From Corticium candelabrum (lineage: Eukaryota; Porifera; Homoscleromorpha; Homosclerophorida; Plakinidae), in assembly GCF_963422355.1 (NCBI RefSeq), contig NC_085104.1:5668298-5732297 (forward strand): a DNA stretch of 64,000 bases. The letters are read 5' to 3'. This document shows positions 1-10,993 of this stretch, in pieces; the stretch's first letter is position 1; the number at the start of each line of letters is the position of its first letter. Below the pieces are notes generated by a model, which was not told the DNA's origin, ran no database searches, and saw only the letters and a program-made list of their open reading frames with translations. The position numbers were made by a program, and so were the translations under genes.

Positions 1-378
1 ACGCAATTCTGACAAGAACACCGTAACAGTCTCACCTTCTTTCTGTTGTCTCTTGTAATAACGGAATCGCTCTGCTATGACAATCTTCTTTGGCTCTTAA
101 TGATTTCTCAGTTACTGAATGATGTCATCAAGCTCCAAATCTTGCGGTTGGCGAGGTCGTACCAAGGTCCGCAACAAACTGTAGGTCGATGCACCCACAG
201 ACGTTAGAAAGATTGCCTTCCTACGAGCTACGTGCTCGTCTCCTATCGGTACTGCGTTTGCCAGGCAGTAAAGCTCGAACCTTTCCTTGTATTCGTCGAT
301 GCTTTCTACTCCTGCTCGGAATTCGCCCAACAACCCGTGTTTCAAATTCGCGGCTGCACTTGTCATCCTCGTCGCCAC
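1..378 (-). pseudogene. Ty3/Gypsy gag 5' end, broken, runs off the left edge
   Basis: Read on the minus strand, translation begins just inside an LTR and gives a Gypsy gag N-terminus with the pattern EYKERFELYC, then SVGASTYSLLRTLVRP. This closely resembles the gag of the LTR element at 12832-17304 (same EDYKERF and LLKNLVRP landmarks). The frame meets TAA at about 112-114 and another TAA about 15 nt further on, where the related copy reads through. Past these stops the same frame still reads recognisable gag (EPKKIVIAERFRYYKR), so both are nonsense mutations in a dead copy. The rest of the element lies outside the window. Confidence 0.75.
363..377 (-). other. Primer-binding-site candidate
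   Basis: Immediately after the LTR end (minus strand) comes TGGCGACGAGGATG, starting with the TGG expected to pair with a tRNA CCA end. The same 14 bases follow the 5' LTR of the element at 12832. The gag ATG overlaps the end of the site. Which tRNA primes is not determined. Confidence 0.5.
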
Positions 379-556
379 TGTTGTGTCCTTACCGACTATA
401 TATCGGTTCTATTGCAGCTCGCTTACAGTGTCTACGCAATACTACACCAGACTACACACAGCTGGCTAACCACATGCCACAGTACTATATAATGGCATAT
501 TCTATCAGTATGCTAATGAGTATTAGGGGTAGTCCCAAGTCCCTTACTCTACTACA
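379..556 (-). repeat. LTR (5' LTR of the Gypsy remnant at the left edge)
   Basis: A 178-bp segment, read on the minus strand, starts TGTAGTAGAG and ends GGACACAACA, the TG...CA ends of an LTR. It abuts the primer-binding-site candidate and gag. The right boundary is supported by comparison with 21343 onward, where the same flanking sequence (CACTACAAA, TTTAAGGTCATCG) continues without the LTR. The LTR start TGTAGTAGA resembles TGTGGTAGA of the element at 12832. The other LTR is outside the window, so the target duplication cannot be confirmed. Confidence 0.6.
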
Positions 557-1344
557 CCCACCACTACAAATTTAAGGTCATCGTTGAAGCAGAATTGGTG
601 AAGCCTCAGTTGGTTGGTCCATCTTGCTTTTATGAAATTATGAAATTGTCACCGTATAAAATTCCTTTCCAGGCCTGTAGCACAATGCTTTATAATTGTC
701 TCAATAAAAATTGAAGTTCGAATATTGATTTAACTAGTTGTACGGTATCCGTAGGCGCCTCGCGTTCTTGAGTAACACGTCCAACGGAGTTTTCAGACCG
801 TCTACTGAAACGCCGAGTCCTAGCTAGACAATACGTATTTGTGAAACCCTAGCTGTCATGGAAGTAAACATGCAAACTTCCTAGTAGTCTAGATTACGTA
901 TCTAACTAGGCCTGGTATAGGTAGTCGTCGTTTTGCAATCGTGATCAAGACAATTAAAATGTACAGTCTAGGTATGCACTCAGTTCAATTTCGTTGTAAC
1001 GACAGTGGTATGGTATTTACTGACATAGAAATTGATATCAGTAAACATTGACTATCAACAGTGTTAGATGCAGCACAGTGTAGTAAAGGATTGATTGTAG
1101 TATGGAACGTGTGAATAGTTGATTGTAGGTGGCATTAACTCCTAAAGATGTTTCTTGGTTACAATCCCTAGCTACAATACAAAAAATGGGGCGACGGAAC
1201 ATGAAGCATTTTCGTCGCCGTTTGCTCACTTAAACGAATCGTTCTTAGACTCATCTGTAGTTGGACACGGAAACGATTTTTAAGGTAGGTCCTATCATGA
1301 AACGTGGTCGTGGGGAGGAGAAATTTGAGATTTGTGTACACACA

Positions 1345-1404
<60 letters not shown>

Positions 1405-1493
1405 AAGAGCTCGGTGGAGAGCCATATAGGACCACGCCCATTTCTGTTGTGCAACCCGAATCTAAAAGCCTCACTACGCTCGGCAATTATCTA
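557..1493. repeat. Dispersed repeat A, copy 1, with internal (CA)n
   Basis: The first of four copies (others 21343-22310, 23424-24178 and 41849-43353). The conserved core starts ACTAGTTGTACGGTATCCGT, runs through GAAACCCTAGCTGTCATGG and GAGATTTGTGTACACAC, then a (CA)n tract, here 1338-1403. It ends in GGACCACGCCC and CTCGCTACGCTCGGCAATT. The first about 170 bp (557-730) is shared only with the 21343 copy. No transposase or TIR is seen, so the class is unknown. Confidence 0.7.
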
Positions 1494-1712
1494 GGTTTAC
1501 TAAGAACTTGATTAATTAAGTTATTGAGAGGCTTCTTACCATGCTCTATTCATGCCTAGTCAACATACCTTTGAATCAAACAGCTAACTGCTGCGAATCA
1601 AAATCAAGCGGGTTTAGCTAATATTACGAGCACGTGTCTGCACTGATATCAAATGTTATAACTAGACCTAGCGGAAACAGTTCGGCGGTTGTACGTGTGA
1701 GCAACTCGGCGG

Positions 1713-3110
1713 ATGGAGGAGAGACGTGCTCTTCTGGGACACATCAGTGGCTTTCCAGCTGAAGATTACCATTCAGTAGAGTTACTAGGGCAGGAACTCG
1801 TTCCATCGTCTCCAGCCAGTGAACGAGGGAGTGGCCGCAGCAAAAGGTGTGCAGCTATTCTACTAACAAGCGGTAGTTTAGTGACAGGGTTGGCGGCTGG
1901 ATTTCAGATGGCAACCAGTTTTCTTATTCAACCCGTGTCTGCAACTTGTTCTCCTTATTGGTCTTCGTCTGCAGCGGTCTATGGAGCGTCAGCTCTAGCG
2001 GTGGGCTGGACTTTGAGCGGACCTCCAAGCGTTCTAATTCGAAAGGCAGGGTTACAGTTGTTTGCGGTTGTTTGCCTCATTTGTTGCACCAGTGCATTGT
2101 TGTTTGCGGGTACTTGTGTCTCGTTCTGCATTGGTGACACTTCTGGTGCTTGGCAAGTTTTATTCATTGGGTCATTTACTTTATTTGGATTTGGTGCTGA
2201 TTTGGCCATGAGAACAATGGGAGAAATGCTAGTGCATTGGTTTCCTCGCCGATCTGGTCTCTCAGGAGGTGTGTTTGATATGGGTATCAGTGTCGGATCA
2301 ATAGTATTTGGCCTTGTTTTGCTTGGATTCTCTCAGTTAGTTGATTCAGAGAGGCTTGGGGCTAACACCATGCTGTTTCTCACTGGTTTTATTGTATTTA
2401 CATTAATGGTGCTGTGGATACCATTCCTGGAGTATCCCCATGGTGATGTCTTTCCCAAGTTGCTTTCATATCAACAAGATACTTATGGCAGACTTATCAG
2501 TCAGTTGGCAACTAAACAAATGCTAATAATTTCATTTGGATTCGTTGCTAATGTGTTTACTGGGACAGCAGCCTTTTCTTCACTTGCCAGAATTTTATCT
2601 GCATTGTGGAAGAGCAAAGATCCTCCACTGATGCTGCTAACATTAGCTGTTTTTGGATCATATACAATAAAATGACTGACCTGCCTTTGTTTGGGCGACT
2701 TCATTGGTCTAAAGAGAGCATGGTGGATTTCTTTAACGTCTCAAGCATTGGTTTTGTTCGTATTGCCATGGCTAATGGAAGGAGGTCCAGTTTGGACACA
2801 ATCTGCAGCTATCGTGACATTGTGCACGTACATGTTTGGATACCCTGCTGTGAAAACACTTGAAGTCGGTCTTACTTACCAAATAATGGGAAATAAGATT
2901 GGGTGTACAGCTTGTGGCGTGCTCAGTGTAATTGCTGGTCCAGCTGGTCTGTTAGGACCTATTGCTATCGAGCAGACTTACTCAGCTTTTGGCACCTATA
3001 AACCTTTCTTTATTGGAACTGCAGTAATCTTGTTGCTAGCATCTCTGTCTACAGCTTGTTTACATTCTCTTGAAACAACAAGTAATGCTCGTAGTTCTGG
3101 TAAGAAGTGA
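1713..3110 (+). pseudogene. MFS transporter copy A, premature stop at codon 321
   Basis: Same 465-codon frame as the intact copies at 10994 and 24413. At 2670-2675 the GGA CGA (Gly-Arg) of the other copies reads AAA TGA, giving Lys then stop. The CGA to TGA change is what deamination of a methylated CpG would give. Downstream the frame stays open to the normal TAA-less end at 3108-3110 (TGA), so this nonsense change is the only disabling lesion. The stop falls in TM8, just before the cytoplasmic motif GDFIGLKR, so a product would lack about four and a half helices. Two further substitutions are private to A (Leu-Val instead of Leu-Phe near residue 30, and Thr for Met in TM10). Recoding or stop readthrough cannot be excluded from sequence. 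Confidence 0.85.
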
Positions 3111-5969
3111 ACTTATTTGAACATTTGAAGTAGTAAATTTAGTGATAAACAATGTATTCGGTAATGTTTTTAGAGGTTATTAGTGTTAGAAAACAGCATA
3201 CTGATTCTTTCTATACTGTTGGGTTGCTGTTCTGAAGGTTTCGATCTGATGGCTTGCTGTGCTAGATATTATAAAGTAAACTCATTGAACTAGTTTTAGC
3301 AGATATCGAGCAATCAGCGAACTTGGCAACTCTGAGATCAGTGAAGTTTACAACATTTCTGGACTAGACGTTGTCTACTAACTTTCTGTTTTAGCCAGCA
3401 ACTTGAAGACATACAAGCCATTGTCTTATGACACCTTCTATCATGGGCTGCATGCTGACACTTAATTAATTGCAGTAAGTCTCATGTTGTCTTCTGACAT
3501 TAGACGCTGTTGGTGCTGTCTCTCTTCTTTTAAAAGGCAATTTTATTGGCAGGTGTGGAAATGACATACGTGAGTTATGTCTAACTTGCAGGTTCTAAAT
3601 CTATACAGTACACTGTCATTATATATATTGGAAAACTGACCTTGATTCTACAGAAAGTTGAGCTGTATGCAGTGACGTCGCTGGACGTTCAATATTGAAG
3701 AGGCTGCACGGCTGCTGGGGTTAGCACTAATAAGAGTCAAGTGTTGAAAAGGCCACATCCATAATTTAGTGACGCCACTATCTAGACCGGTAGTAGGCTG
3801 TATCGGGGACTATAAACATCCTCAAGTAAAAATGGCATGAATCAATTTCATCAGAATCTCCACATTGGGATATTACAGTAAACAGAGCTTGATGTGAGAA
3901 CGCAGTCGCGCGCTACAAAGGCAGAAACTCACGTGACCCGGTTTACAATCTCAATGTTGAACTTGAAAGAGTTTTGGTGCAATTTTGTCTCGCAACCTAA
4001 CAGTCACATTTCTCCAGTTACATGTATCTAGCTACACATGCATTTAAGCGTAGAAACCACGGGCCACGGGGCACCCAATCAGCATGCGCAGTATGGTCAC
4101 TCTAACTATAATGGGTCATCGTGAAACCAGCTGCAAGTGAAAGAAAACGAGGAGGTCCACTAGACAACAGTGGAAATCTATGAATCATTACCGGTAGTAC
4201 TCGTCTTTAGACTTAGTGACGTTAGTGCAATGCGCATGTGCGACAATCGGTCGACGGAGGTTACATTCAAGTTGCCCCATACAATGCCGTTTCCGCGCAT
4301 TGAAGTTGGGCTCCCAAACCTGGATGCTTAAATTCCCACGCCTCTGCTACATGTATTTGTCTAGTCACATTGGCATACGATATGGTTCAGATCGTCGGGA
4401 TATCATGGATATCCTTTTGATTAGTAATGCCAACACGCTGTTCCAAAATAGACAAAATGCATAATTAATTAGAGAACAACTACAATAATATTGCTACGGA
4501 GGACGCGGCGAGATCCGAGTTCCTTCATTGGACAGTCTATCTATTGCATGGGATGCATCTAGTCTAGTCATTTGTTTATAGCAAGTGGAAGATTGGTGGA
4601 GTACGAGTGGTACTTTTTTCTTCTAATCGACAGGTAAGCCATCATTCGTCTTCGTTAGACAATAGGCAACCTAGGGTTAGGCTATAGTCTAGAGTAACGC
4701 ACGTGCACTCTCATACGTAGTCTGATGTAGAGAAAGCTAGACGTTTTGTGAGATCTTGTCTCTAGAATATTAGTGCTCGGGTCTGCTGCCCATGCATATT
4801 CACCACATCGGTCACACTTCTAGTTTCTGTCCGGTAGGCGTTCTAGATTTCTACTGTATAGCAGGTGTACTATAGCAGGAAGTGAAGACTGTTGACGTCG
4901 GTCGACAGGTGCAGAGTAGCATGCATGCATGCACGTGGCCTGTGTAACAGCTACTCTTCTTAGGGTCTAGAAATGTGACTATTATTAAGCTATGGGGTGT
5001 AGCTACGGTTACGTTAGCTACAAAACTTTAATTAATAATGGACTTCCTATCTAAATGACCTACTCACTAGTAGTCAATCTATTTACGGATTTATGTAAGT
5101 AATAACGTAGCAATAACTTAAAACCACTTGGTCTGCAAAACTGGAAGACCAATCGCTATAGTCGTTTGTCATGCATTTGGCTAGAATTATGGCCATGCGC
5201 AAACCTACCATATTGGGGTCATGCATGGTCTATCTTTACTACTGAGGGAGGCTACCGGCTCGAGTACAATCAGCCGATTTGCTGTATTGTGCATTGGGAG
5301 AGTCTGCAATGTCTCCGTGGACCGGTCATTACGACGGGAAACTGCCTCTATCATTGCTTATTGCAGGGAAGGGAGGGGGGAGGCCCATTAGGAACAACGG
5401 CTTCGCACTGTTCTTGAGCTCAAGCTTAATTACATCAGTTGCTGCAAGGTATGCGCTGACAAGGTGTCAATGAAGTCTGGCTTGGATATCTGCTACTATA
5501 AACGTTTGTTTTGTTTCCCACTCACCCAATAGGACCGAATCTGACACAGCACCGTGGACTTCCAGTGGTGCACCGGATACCGAGGTGAGTTGCAATTTAT
5601 CATTTACTGCGTTTAAGTCTAATCCAACTACGACCTCCTGTGTTCTGTCCTTGTGTTAGATCTGAGTTCTGTGCTGCAAAGAGATTTCCAAAAGGTGGCG
5701 TCTCTTTCTCTGCATGGGTGTCTGTTGAGGTTTAGAACAGGGACCTAGCATGGCATGGGCTAGACTATTCTTGTTTGGAAGCCTCAAGAAGTGTACTATA
5801 GCTGGAGGTTAATTAAGGAAGTTTAGTTGGAGACCGAGGTACTTATTCAAACATTGCAGAAGTCGTAATTTCGTTATCTCACTAGATAAGTGACCCATGC
5901 AGAAATGGAAGATGAAAAATAACAGGAGCAACAGATTCTCAGACCTCAAACTGCTGTGATAGGTTTGCT
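3111..5969. other. Non-coding 3' flank of unit A
   Basis: No convincing gene. The stretch is conserved with unit B apart from one deletion there. The short open frames near 4216-4464 are conserved only because the DNA is duplicated and match no family I know. One segment, 5533-5584, looks like a small exon: pyrimidine-rich acceptor ending CCCAATAG, 52 bp open in two frames, then the donor GTGAGT. It lies inside the segment missing from unit B. No partner exons were identified. Confidence 0.4.
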
Positions 5970-6275
5970 GGGCGCGATCATTGTTTGTTTGTTGGTGGGA
6001 AACATATGTTGCAAATGTAGAGCAAAACAAGCGACTCACCACCGATTTCCAGCTCACTAAACGTCTCGTATTTTGTGCAGTTTTTCTAACCGTCTCGTTG
6101 TTTGTGCCGCTTCTCTAGCTAGACGTCTAGTTGTTGCCTAGTAGCAGCTACCAAACAAAGAGAGGTGGAGCCTCATGATGTCACCACGTTCGTCTATTGG
6201 TCGGTAATGATACCTCTTCTCGTCTGTTGGTCGGAATAGCTTCATTTGCATCTGCGTTAATCGATTATATATAGG

Positions 6276-6308
6276 GTCGGTCGCTCGGTCGCTCGGTCGC
6301 TCGGTCAT
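6276..6308. repeat. Short tandem repeat of GGTCGCTC
   Basis: About four 8-bp units of GGTCGCTC in a row. It is followed at 6331-6346 by a small perfect hairpin, GCCCGG-AAAT-CCGGGC. No gene is attached to either. Confidence 0.7.
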
Positions 6309-6344
6309 CGAACGATTACTATACCCTTAGCCCGGAAATCCGGG

Positions 6345-6625
6345 CCTCGGGTAATTAGCTTCCTCTGCATGTAGTCTTTGAGTTGTTCCTACGAAACAAG
6401 AGAAGCTATGAGATAGGACTGCACTGGGGTATACCAATCTGGTCTTTAGTAAAGCGTTTAATTAATTAAGAAACCAAACCCCGGTCTTTCTAGTAGAGAT
6501 AGCCGATTTCTGGCTACGCGGCACACAGCGACATCAAAGGCTGTTCACCAAATCCATTCTTGCCCGGAAGTATATATGACGCGGCGGTGAGGGGTCTGGC
6601 TACGCGAGACTACGGTCCACGCATA
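6345..6625. mobile_element. Foldback element, right half (long-TIR MITE)
   Basis: It contains the loop segment GTAGTCTTTGAGTTGTTCCT followed by an arm ending in GGGGTCTGGCTACGCGAGACT. The copy at 23043-23380 carries the same loop in the same orientation, preceded by the reverse complement of this arm. Together the two copies imply an element of two long inverted arms around a loop of about 40 bp, each copy missing the outer part of a different arm. A third fragment of the terminal arm is at 51850-51893. No coding capacity. Confidence 0.6.
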
Positions 6626-7560
6626 CCGAGAGGAATGCGAATCGTTCTTGTCCGCCACGGCAGTTCGCTACTCGTACTCGACATTTCGAGAAAGCTAACG
6701 ACAAGTGTGTTAGGTTCTTTATGTACGACAAAGCGCTTTCTCGATCATTTTCTAGTTACATGTGACCCGGAAATGGGTGGAGCACAGAGCATCGCGAGAT
6801 GACATCCGAAGGAAGCCATGGAGAGGCGCTGGACGCCGCCGGTTGCGCAGATCGCGCATCTATCTTTACATGATAGCTACAAGAGCTGGCTAGCGACAGG
6901 CGAATCTGAGACGATGAGCAGTGTTTCTTCTACAGAGATTCAACAACTGCAAGTCAGATGTAGCTATGCGTTGGTACACTGATAAGCTAGTCTACAACTT
7001 CAAAGTTCATGTCTGTCCGGATGCCATCGCTTATGGTAAACGGATAATGTGTGCATAAAGGCACGATTTCAAGTTTGCGTGGGTGTGTCTGCTGCGCGTG
7101 CGCAGTAAATCGTGTGTTGGCATCTCTAAGGGTGCTTTACTATACAGTAACTGCAAAAAATACTTTATGATGTTACATGTTTCATGCCGTCACGCTGTCA
7201 TAGTGTCAACCAGACCCTTGCCAAAGAGATCTGTTACATGTGTGGATGATACTATCTGAATCAATATCTCTCTAGGTGTCCTAATGTAGAAATGTCAAAT
7301 TACTTGTAATTAGAGAGTCTTACACTTAAGTGTGTCTAGTCTAATATTTAAGCGTAGTACAGTAATCATAAATGAAATACATTGTCTGTTTCCCAATGCT
7401 GCTGGAAAGATTGTATGGAACTAAGCCATCCTAAGTTAGCTAACTGAGGTGCCGTCCAGAAATAGATATTTTTGCTAGATCAAGGGGCGCCATAAATCTC
7501 TCTTCAATCAATTTCTAGATCTATTAAATATTACTACATTTACAAAAGAACTTGAGAGTT
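6626..7560. other. No supported gene
   Basis: No feature beyond background. A short open frame (6560-6802) contains VLVRHG, which recalls the histidine-phosphatase RHG motif, but the downstream context of that family is absent. The frame also starts inside the foldback element. Confidence 0.4.
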
Positions 7561-7564
7561 GAAC

Positions 7565-7744
7565 TTAAGCCTGGTTCACAATACACCTCGCGTCGTCTCG
7601 CGCCAAAGGAGAGCGTTTCCGACGCGACGAGACGCGACGTGTTGGATAGGATTCTTTCCTATTCCAGCGCGTCGCGTTGGACACGGCCTCCTTTGACGCG
7701 AGACGCCCCGTCGCGACGCGAGGTGTATTGTGAACCAGGCTTTA
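7565..7744. mobile_element. PIF/Harbinger-like MITE H1, 174 bp with TTA duplication
   Basis: The element at 7568-7741 starts AGCCTGGTTCACAATA and ends with its reverse complement TATTGTGAACCAGGCT. It is flanked by TTA on both sides (7565-7567 and 7742-7744). The interior is full of CGACGCG/CGCGTCG words in both orientations, with a central CCTATTCCAGCG. Same end sequences as 22860-23036. PIF/Harbinger transposases make 3-bp TWA duplications, which fits. No ORF. Confidence 0.7.
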
Positions 7745-7776
7745 CAATGGCTAGCTTGGTAAGAGAGTGCATGTGG

Positions 7777-10514
7777 GAGCGTGTTCACACCGGGCCTACT
7801 TGTTTAGTTTGGCGTTAGTGCACTAACGCCACTCGTTCACACCGGTCCTAATCTTGATTAGTGTAGCGCCATTCTAACGCCGTTCTAACGCTGTAGAGAG
7901 TAGTATTACAACTGTATTAGTGGCGCACGTGACTTTGGCACGTGAGGTAGTATACAAAGAAGAGCGTGTCGCCGATGTTTCTGATGTGGTGTTGTATGTT
8001 TAATTAAACATACAAACGCAGCAACAACATGGCGACGTATACGGAAGCGCAGGCATATGTCTACTACGTGCGTGCCTGTACATGTGACGACTTCTTGCCG
8101 TCCCCGAAGGAGCTGCTAGAGAAAGCAAACTAAATGTTTCCCTCTTCACAACCTAGAGCAATGGATTCGTCAAGACAGTTCACACGAATTCTTGCCGGAT
8201 ATGACGGATGAAACTGTCGAGACTAATTACACTCACGTGCCCACGTGACTTACTAATCATAGTTAGCGGTGTGAACTCCACAGATAGTTAATTAAAGCGG
8301 TAGCGTGGGTTTAGCGGTCAGTCATTTACGGCCCGGTATTGAGTTGTCCTGTTTTGATTTTATAATAACTAACAGAATTGTGTTATACGTGTATGTTACA
8401 CTCGTGGCTATCTCTACAAACATAACATTTTGGCTAGGAAAAGCTCAGTATTGGTTCATTGTCCAGGAACTGAGAGACAGCGAGTTTTCACTTTACTGGA
8501 TGTGACATCAGACACATATGAGGCAGCGGTGAAGTCTTGGGGTGACCATTTTGGGTCTCACACGAACATACCAGTAGCTTGTTCAGATTCCGGCAAAGGC
8601 AACAACAATATGGGGAATTGGTTCAAGAATATGTGGCATGTTTGAGACAATTAGCAAGGAAGTGTAAATTTGGGACTATGGAGAATGAAATGGTGAGAGA
8701 CCATCTAATTGAAGAAACAAATATTCTTCGCAAGATTAGAGAAAAATTGTTGAAATCGGGTGGGCAGTCATTTGTGAGAGTCAGTTGGCCAGCCAGGGTA
8801 GAAAATGCTTTGACGGAAGCACAACAGATGGCTAGGACTGTGGGCGAATCCTTAGAATATTCCACACAGGTACACCCGCAAAGTTTGTCAGGAGGTTCCC
8901 TTGGGAATTCCATCCAAGAGGTGTCAATCAGACTGAGCAGCAAAAGCAAGTGCAGTCTCTTGAGGTTAATTAAGCAGAGGCAAAATCTGTGTGGTAATTG
9001 TGGATTTTCTGGCCACTCTACAGGCAGTAGAACATGTCCTGCAAAAGGCAAACGGTGCCAACAATGTGGCAAGTACAACCATTTTGCTAGATGTTGTCTA
9101 TCTAAGCAAAACAGTGAAGTGGTCAATGGTATTAACAGCAGTCAAGGGAAACTTAGAACCTGCAGTTGTCACATAGAGGGTGTTGAAATGCAGTTTATTG
9201 TGGATTTGGGTGACAAGGTATTAGTGATTAATCAACAGACTTTTCAACAAAAATTCAAGGGATTATCATTAGGGCCATCAACTACCCTATCAGCATATGA
9301 AGGATCAATTATTCCTGTCTTGGGACAAGTGACATTATCGGTAAGCTTTGCTGGTAGGCAATCCTCTCCTTTCTCATTCTATGTTACAACTAAGGGAGCA
9401 AACTTAATGGGTGTGGACTTATTCGATAGACTGGGATTTCAAATTGTAGATACTATGACAAATGAAAAGAAGTTACTAATGGTAGATGGCAAGGTGAGAC
9501 AAAATGGAGCAACATTTTCAGGGACTGGGCAAAGTAGAAAAATTTTCACACCGGCCTATGCTACGACAAGATGTGACTCTAGTGAGACAGACAATGCGTC
9601 GTATACCTTTGTCTTTGTGAAAAAAGTATCTGAGGAGATCAGTAGAATGTTGTCAGAAGGAATTATTGAGCACATTGATACCTCCCCTTGGATGTCGAAT
9701 GTGGTGATTGTACAAGAGAAGTCAGGGGATATCCGACTAGGCCTTGATCTAAGACAAGTAAGCAAGGCTGTTATTCTGGACATGTATCCATTTCCTTCTC
9801 TAGAAGAGTTAATGTCAGAATTTAATGAGTCAACTGTATTCTCCAGACTGGATTTATCTCAAGGCTATTTGCAGATTCCTCTGGACGAGCAGTCGGAGCA
9901 TTACTGCGTTCATTACTCATGATGGGGTGTATCAATTTTGACGAGTTCCCTTTGGCTTGGCATCAGCCCCTAGTGCACTCCAAAAGATTATGAAGCAAGT
10001 TTTGAGAGGGCTTGAAGGAGTGACTCTATATTTGGACGACATAGTAATACATGGCTCAAGCAATGCAGAACATGACTGCCGTTTAGAGAAAACTCTAGGA
10101 AGGCTAGCAGACCACCATCTAACATTAAATAGTAAGAAGTGTTCATTTGGGCAAACAGAAATCGAGTTTGTGGGCTACAGAATCGATGCCAGTGGCATAA
10201 ACCAATTCATTCACAAATTGAAGCAATGGTAAACATTCCAATCCCAAAAAATGCGAAAGAGCTTGCATCATTCCTAGGAGTAGTGGGATACTATTCTAGA
10301 TTTATGGAGGGTTATGCTGATACAACGACACCCTAAGACAACTTCTGAGGAAAGACGTGCCTTGGGTCTGGACATCGACATGTGAAGAAGCAGTAGCGAA
10401 ATTGAAAAGAAGGATTGTACCGCCACCTGTTTTGGCTCATGTTTCAATTAGGCCAATTTTTCAATCATAGTTAGCCTAATCATAGTTAGTCTAGATGTCT
10501 GTGTGAACACGCTC
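7777..10514. mobile_element. TIR element split by a Gypsy remnant
   Basis: GAGCGTGTTCACAC at 7777-7790 faces GTGTGAACACGCTC at 10501-10514, with TGG immediately outside both ends (7774-7776 and 10515-10517). The left interior holds the 20-bp palindrome GGCGTTAGTGCACTAACGCC (about 7813-7832) and further GTTCACACCG words. AATCATAGTTAG occurs near both junctions with the Gypsy remnant. The TIR resembles the ends of the Harbinger-like MITEs in this window. The pairing of these ends over 2.7 kb is inferred. Confidence 0.45.
8430..10460 (+). pseudogene. Ty3/Gypsy gag-pol remnant (gag, protease, RT)
   Basis: Gag sequence starts in one frame (8430-8580, TLLDVTSDTYEAAV) and shifts into the next at about 8580. 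The second frame has two zinc knuckles (CGNCGFSGH... and CQQCGKYNHFARCC). Next comes a retropepsin-like segment in which the usual DTG reads DLG (9200-9215), probably inactive. RT follows: the segment with FSRLDLSQGY is in frame to 9922, where a frameshift stops it, and LYLDDIV with the catalytic YLDD is in a later frame at 10027-10050. The connection region (SFLGVVGYYSRFM) is shifted again, and homology fades near 10460 before RNase H is complete. No LTRs or integrase were found. Its gag differs from that of the 12832 element. Confidence 0.8.
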
Positions 10515-10553
10515 TGGGTTTGCAATGCAGCATTCTTGGTTGCATGTAATACT

Positions 10554-10554
10554 A

Positions 10555-10605
<51 letters not shown>
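10554..10605. repeat. (AAT)n microsatellite
   Basis: About 17 AAT units, followed by a degenerate TAATATTAAATAAT stretch to about 10650. Confidence 0.9.
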
Positions 10606-10606
<1 letters not shown>

Positions 10607-10993
10607 TAATATTAAATAATTGCATGTAATATTAAATAATAATAATATTTTCTATCGCACCCAAGAGCATAGTGCAGTTCCTCTAGCTAGGGGGATCTAG
10701 AAAAGAAAACCACTACAAAGCATTTGTAGCTAACACCTTCGGAAGTTAATTATATACATTTTTTACTAAGAATTTGATTAATTAAGTTGTTGAGAGGCTT
10801 CTTACCTTGCTCTCTATGCATGCCTAGTCAACATACCTTTGAATCAAACAGCTAACTGCTGCGACTCGATATCAAACGGGTTTAGCTAATATTGCGTGTA
10901 TGTGTCTGCACTGATATCAAGTGTTATAACTAGACCTTTCACAACACATTAGCGGAAACGGTTCGGCTGTTGTACGTGTGCGCAACTCAGCGG

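Larger units (their letters stand above)
1495..5969 (+). repeat. Segmental duplication unit A (MFS gene plus 3' flank)
   Basis: This stretch is closely repeated at 10764-19300 (unit B) and, for the first 2.2 kb, at 24180-26355 (unit C). Homology starts near TTACTAAGAA, covers the promoter and MFS gene, and continues into a long non-coding flank. A and B share sequence as far as GATAGGTTTGCT. A keeps about 425 bp (5340-5766) that B lacks. By eye, A and B differ by about 1-2 percent. Confidence 0.85.

Noticed and set aside
4216-4464. ORF conserved between units A and B (also 17934-18230)
   Set aside because: The DNA is nearly identical because it was duplicated; the reading frames differ by indels between copies, so there is no sign of protein constraint.
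6560-6802. VLVRHG motif suggesting a histidine phosphatase
   Set aside because: The Glu/Ser-Gly-Asn context and second His of the family are absent, and the frame begins in the foldback element.
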